From an archaeon (lineage in GTDB: Archaea; Nanobdellota; Nanobdellia; SCGC-AAA011-G17; GW2011-AR17): a stretch of 5,128 nucleotides of DNA. The stretch is from assembly GCA_023245755.1 (NCBI GenBank), contig JAHFJQ010000072.1, forward strand, positions 1 through 5,128, read 5' to 3'. Under the pieces are notes generated by a model. It was not told the origin of the DNA, ran no database searches, and saw only the letters and a list, made by a program, of their open reading frames with translations. Below are positions 3,985 to 5,128 of this stretch, in pieces; the first letter of the stretch is position 1; every line of letters begins with the position of its first letter. A program made the translations under genes and the position numbers.

Positions 3985-5128
3985 GTGGCGCCCTATAGTT
4001 CTCGTGTAGAAGGAATTTTTGCATCTTTACAGAGTGATATTCTTGCTTGTTATGATATTGCTAATAAAACAAAGACATTGGGTTATGATCCTGATCCTAA
4101 GGTCAAGATTCCTCTTGCACGAAATATGGCTGAAAGAGTAGAAGGTCTTATTGCTTCTGTTGCTCCAGAAGTGCTTGGAAAGGGTATTCCTGAGAGGATT
4201 CAACAACTGGAACAGCAGTATGGAAGTCAGGACTGGCGAGTTGCACTTGTTATTGCAGAGGAAGTTGCTCAACAAAAGTTTTGTACTTTTGATACGAAGA
4301 AAAAAGCAATTGAGATTGGAATACGAGTTGGATTTGCCTATGTTACTGTGGGGGTTGTTTCTTCTCCTTTGGAGGGATTTATTGAAATTCAGATACGAAA
4401 AAGAAAGGATAATGGCCAAGAGTATTTTGCTCTTCTTTATGGTGGCCCTATTCGAAGTGCTGGTGGAACTGGTGCTTCTGTTTCGGTACTTATTGCAGAT
4501 TATATACGAAAGAAAATGGGTTATGCTACGTACGATCCTAGTGAAAAAGAAGTCAAACGTGCGTATACAGAACTTTGTGATTATCATGAACGTGTTACGA
4601 ATTTACAGTATTTTCCATCGGAAGAAGAAACTACTTTTCTTGTGCAGCATTTACCTGTGCAGGTAGATGGGGATCCCTCTGAAAAATTTGATGTCAGTAA
4701 TTTTAAAGATCTTGATAGAAGAGTTTCGAATAAAATTAGTAACGGTTTTTGTCTTGTTACAGCTGAATGTTTGTCTTTGAAAGCACCTAAAGTTTGGAAA
4801 CAGCTTGCACTCTGGGGAAAAGAAATGGACTTAGAGCAATGGAACTTTATGGAAGACTTTGTGAAGTTGCAAAAAGAAATTAAAGCACGTGGAGCTAAGG
4901 TTGATACTACTAGTACAGTCAAGGTAGAAAAAGTTACTCCAGATACTACGTATATTAAAGATATTGTTGCTGGAAGGCCAGTATTTACGTATCCTTTACG
5001 TCATGGTGGCTTTCGCTTGCGCTATGGTCGGGGCAGAGTTTCTGGTTTTTCTTCTGATTGTGTGCATCCTGCAACTATGGTTGCTGTTGATAGGTTTATT
5101 GCTGTAGGGACACAATTTAAGACGGAAA
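3985..5128 (+). CDS. polC: DNA polymerase D large subunit DP2, N-terminal part (partial)
   Basis: DP2 is the catalytic subunit of PolD, the archaeal replicative polymerase. The frame is open from 3958 to the window end; from GTG 3985, 381 codons are visible. Full-length DP2 proteins are roughly 1100-1300 residues, so about one third is present. Conserved blocks in order: LGYDPDPKVKIPLARNMAERVE near the start (about 38-59, the entry to the N-terminal domain), the family hallmark GGPIRSAGGT (153-162) followed by SVLIADYIRKKMG, the segment LPVQVDGDP, then CLVTAECLSLKAPK, and finally RHGGFRLRYGRGRVSGF with HPATM and VDRFIAVGTQ. The double-psi barrel catalytic aspartates and zinc fingers lie beyond the window. 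No ATG exists before residue 54 in this frame, so the start is GTG 3985 or TTG 3976. GTG is preferred because of the promoter spacing and because family N termini begin shortly before the F-x-x-L segment seen at 17-20. No intein or frameshift is visible. Confidence 0.93.
   Translation, partial: MAPYSSRVEGIFASLQSDILACYDIANKTKTLGYDPDPKVKIPLARNMAERVEGLIASVAPEVLGKGIPERIQQLEQQYGSQDWRVALVIAEEVAQQKFCTFDTKKKAIEIGIRVGFAYVTVGVVSSPLEGFIEIQIRKRKDNGQEYFALLYGGPIRSAGGTGASVSVLIADYIRKKMGYATYDPSEKEVKRAYTELCDYHERVTNLQYFPSEEETTFLVQHLPVQVDGDPSEKFDVSNFKDLDRRVSNKISNGFCLVTAECLSLKAPKVWKQLALWGKEMDLEQWNFMEDFVKLQKEIKARGAKVDTTSTVKVEKVTPDTTYIKDIVAGRPVFTYPLRHGGFRLRYGRGRVSGFSSDCVHPATMVAVDRFIAVGTQFKTE

Noticed and set aside
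4027..4922. Open frames on both strands at 4027-4587 (minus), 4151-4666 (plus) and 4584-4922 (minus)
   Set aside because: All lie within the DP2 coding frame, which shows strong family motifs throughout. These are shadow frames.
3985..5128. Intein or frameshift in DP2
   Set aside because: Conserved blocks follow one another without interruption in a single frame. Known DP2 inteins lie near the catalytic region, which is outside this window.
1..5128. CRISPR arrays, tRNA or rRNA genes, insertion sequences
   Set aside because: I saw no regularly spaced repeats, no tRNA-like cloverleaf, no rRNA motifs and no transposase or terminal inverted repeats when reading both strands.

Overview
The window carries the replication-initiation and replicative-polymerase locus of an archaeon. 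Three genes are diagnostic: an Orc1/Cdc6 initiator, and the small (DP1) and large (DP2) subunits of the archaea-specific family D DNA polymerase. The DNA is AT-rich, promoters look archaeal (purine-rich BRE plus TATA-like box), and several genes appear to be leaderless. A thermococcal-type orc1-polD neighbourhood, a shortish DP1 (499 residues) and a lipobox protein in an AT-rich genome would fit a DPANN-type archaeon (Woesearchaeota-like) or a euryarchaeon. I cannot fix the lineage from this window.

Layout. Bases 1-23 (minus) hold the first codons of a gene running off the left edge. Bases 24-541 hold no convincing protein gene. They look like the chromosomal replication origin: an AT-rich core (about 9% GC over 201-370) flanked by ORB-like boxes with core TTCCATAGGAAA. 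Two boxes on the left point one way, one clear box on the right points the other way, and a fourth is ambiguous. Bases 542-1750 encode Orc1/Cdc6, which overlaps the DP1 gene (1747-3246) by 4 nt in an ATGA junction. A small acidic lipoprotein-like gene (3874-3236, minus) converges on DP1 with an 11-nt overlap. A 110-nt divergent promoter region follows, then the DP2 gene starts at GTG 3985 and runs off the right edge with 381 codons visible.

How the parts fit. Orc1/Cdc6 should bind the ORB-like boxes beside its own gene, melt or mark the AT-rich core and recruit MCM. DP1 (proofreading exonuclease subunit) and DP2 (polymerase subunit) form the replicative polymerase PolD. Linkage origin - orc1/cdc6 - DP1 - DP2 is known from Thermococcales. 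Here the order is kept, but a reverse-strand envelope-type gene sits between DP1 and DP2, so DP2 must have its own promoter. The main points for a second look are the origin architecture, the fixed BRE/TATA-to-start-codon distance shared by several genes, and the unrecognised lipoprotein.
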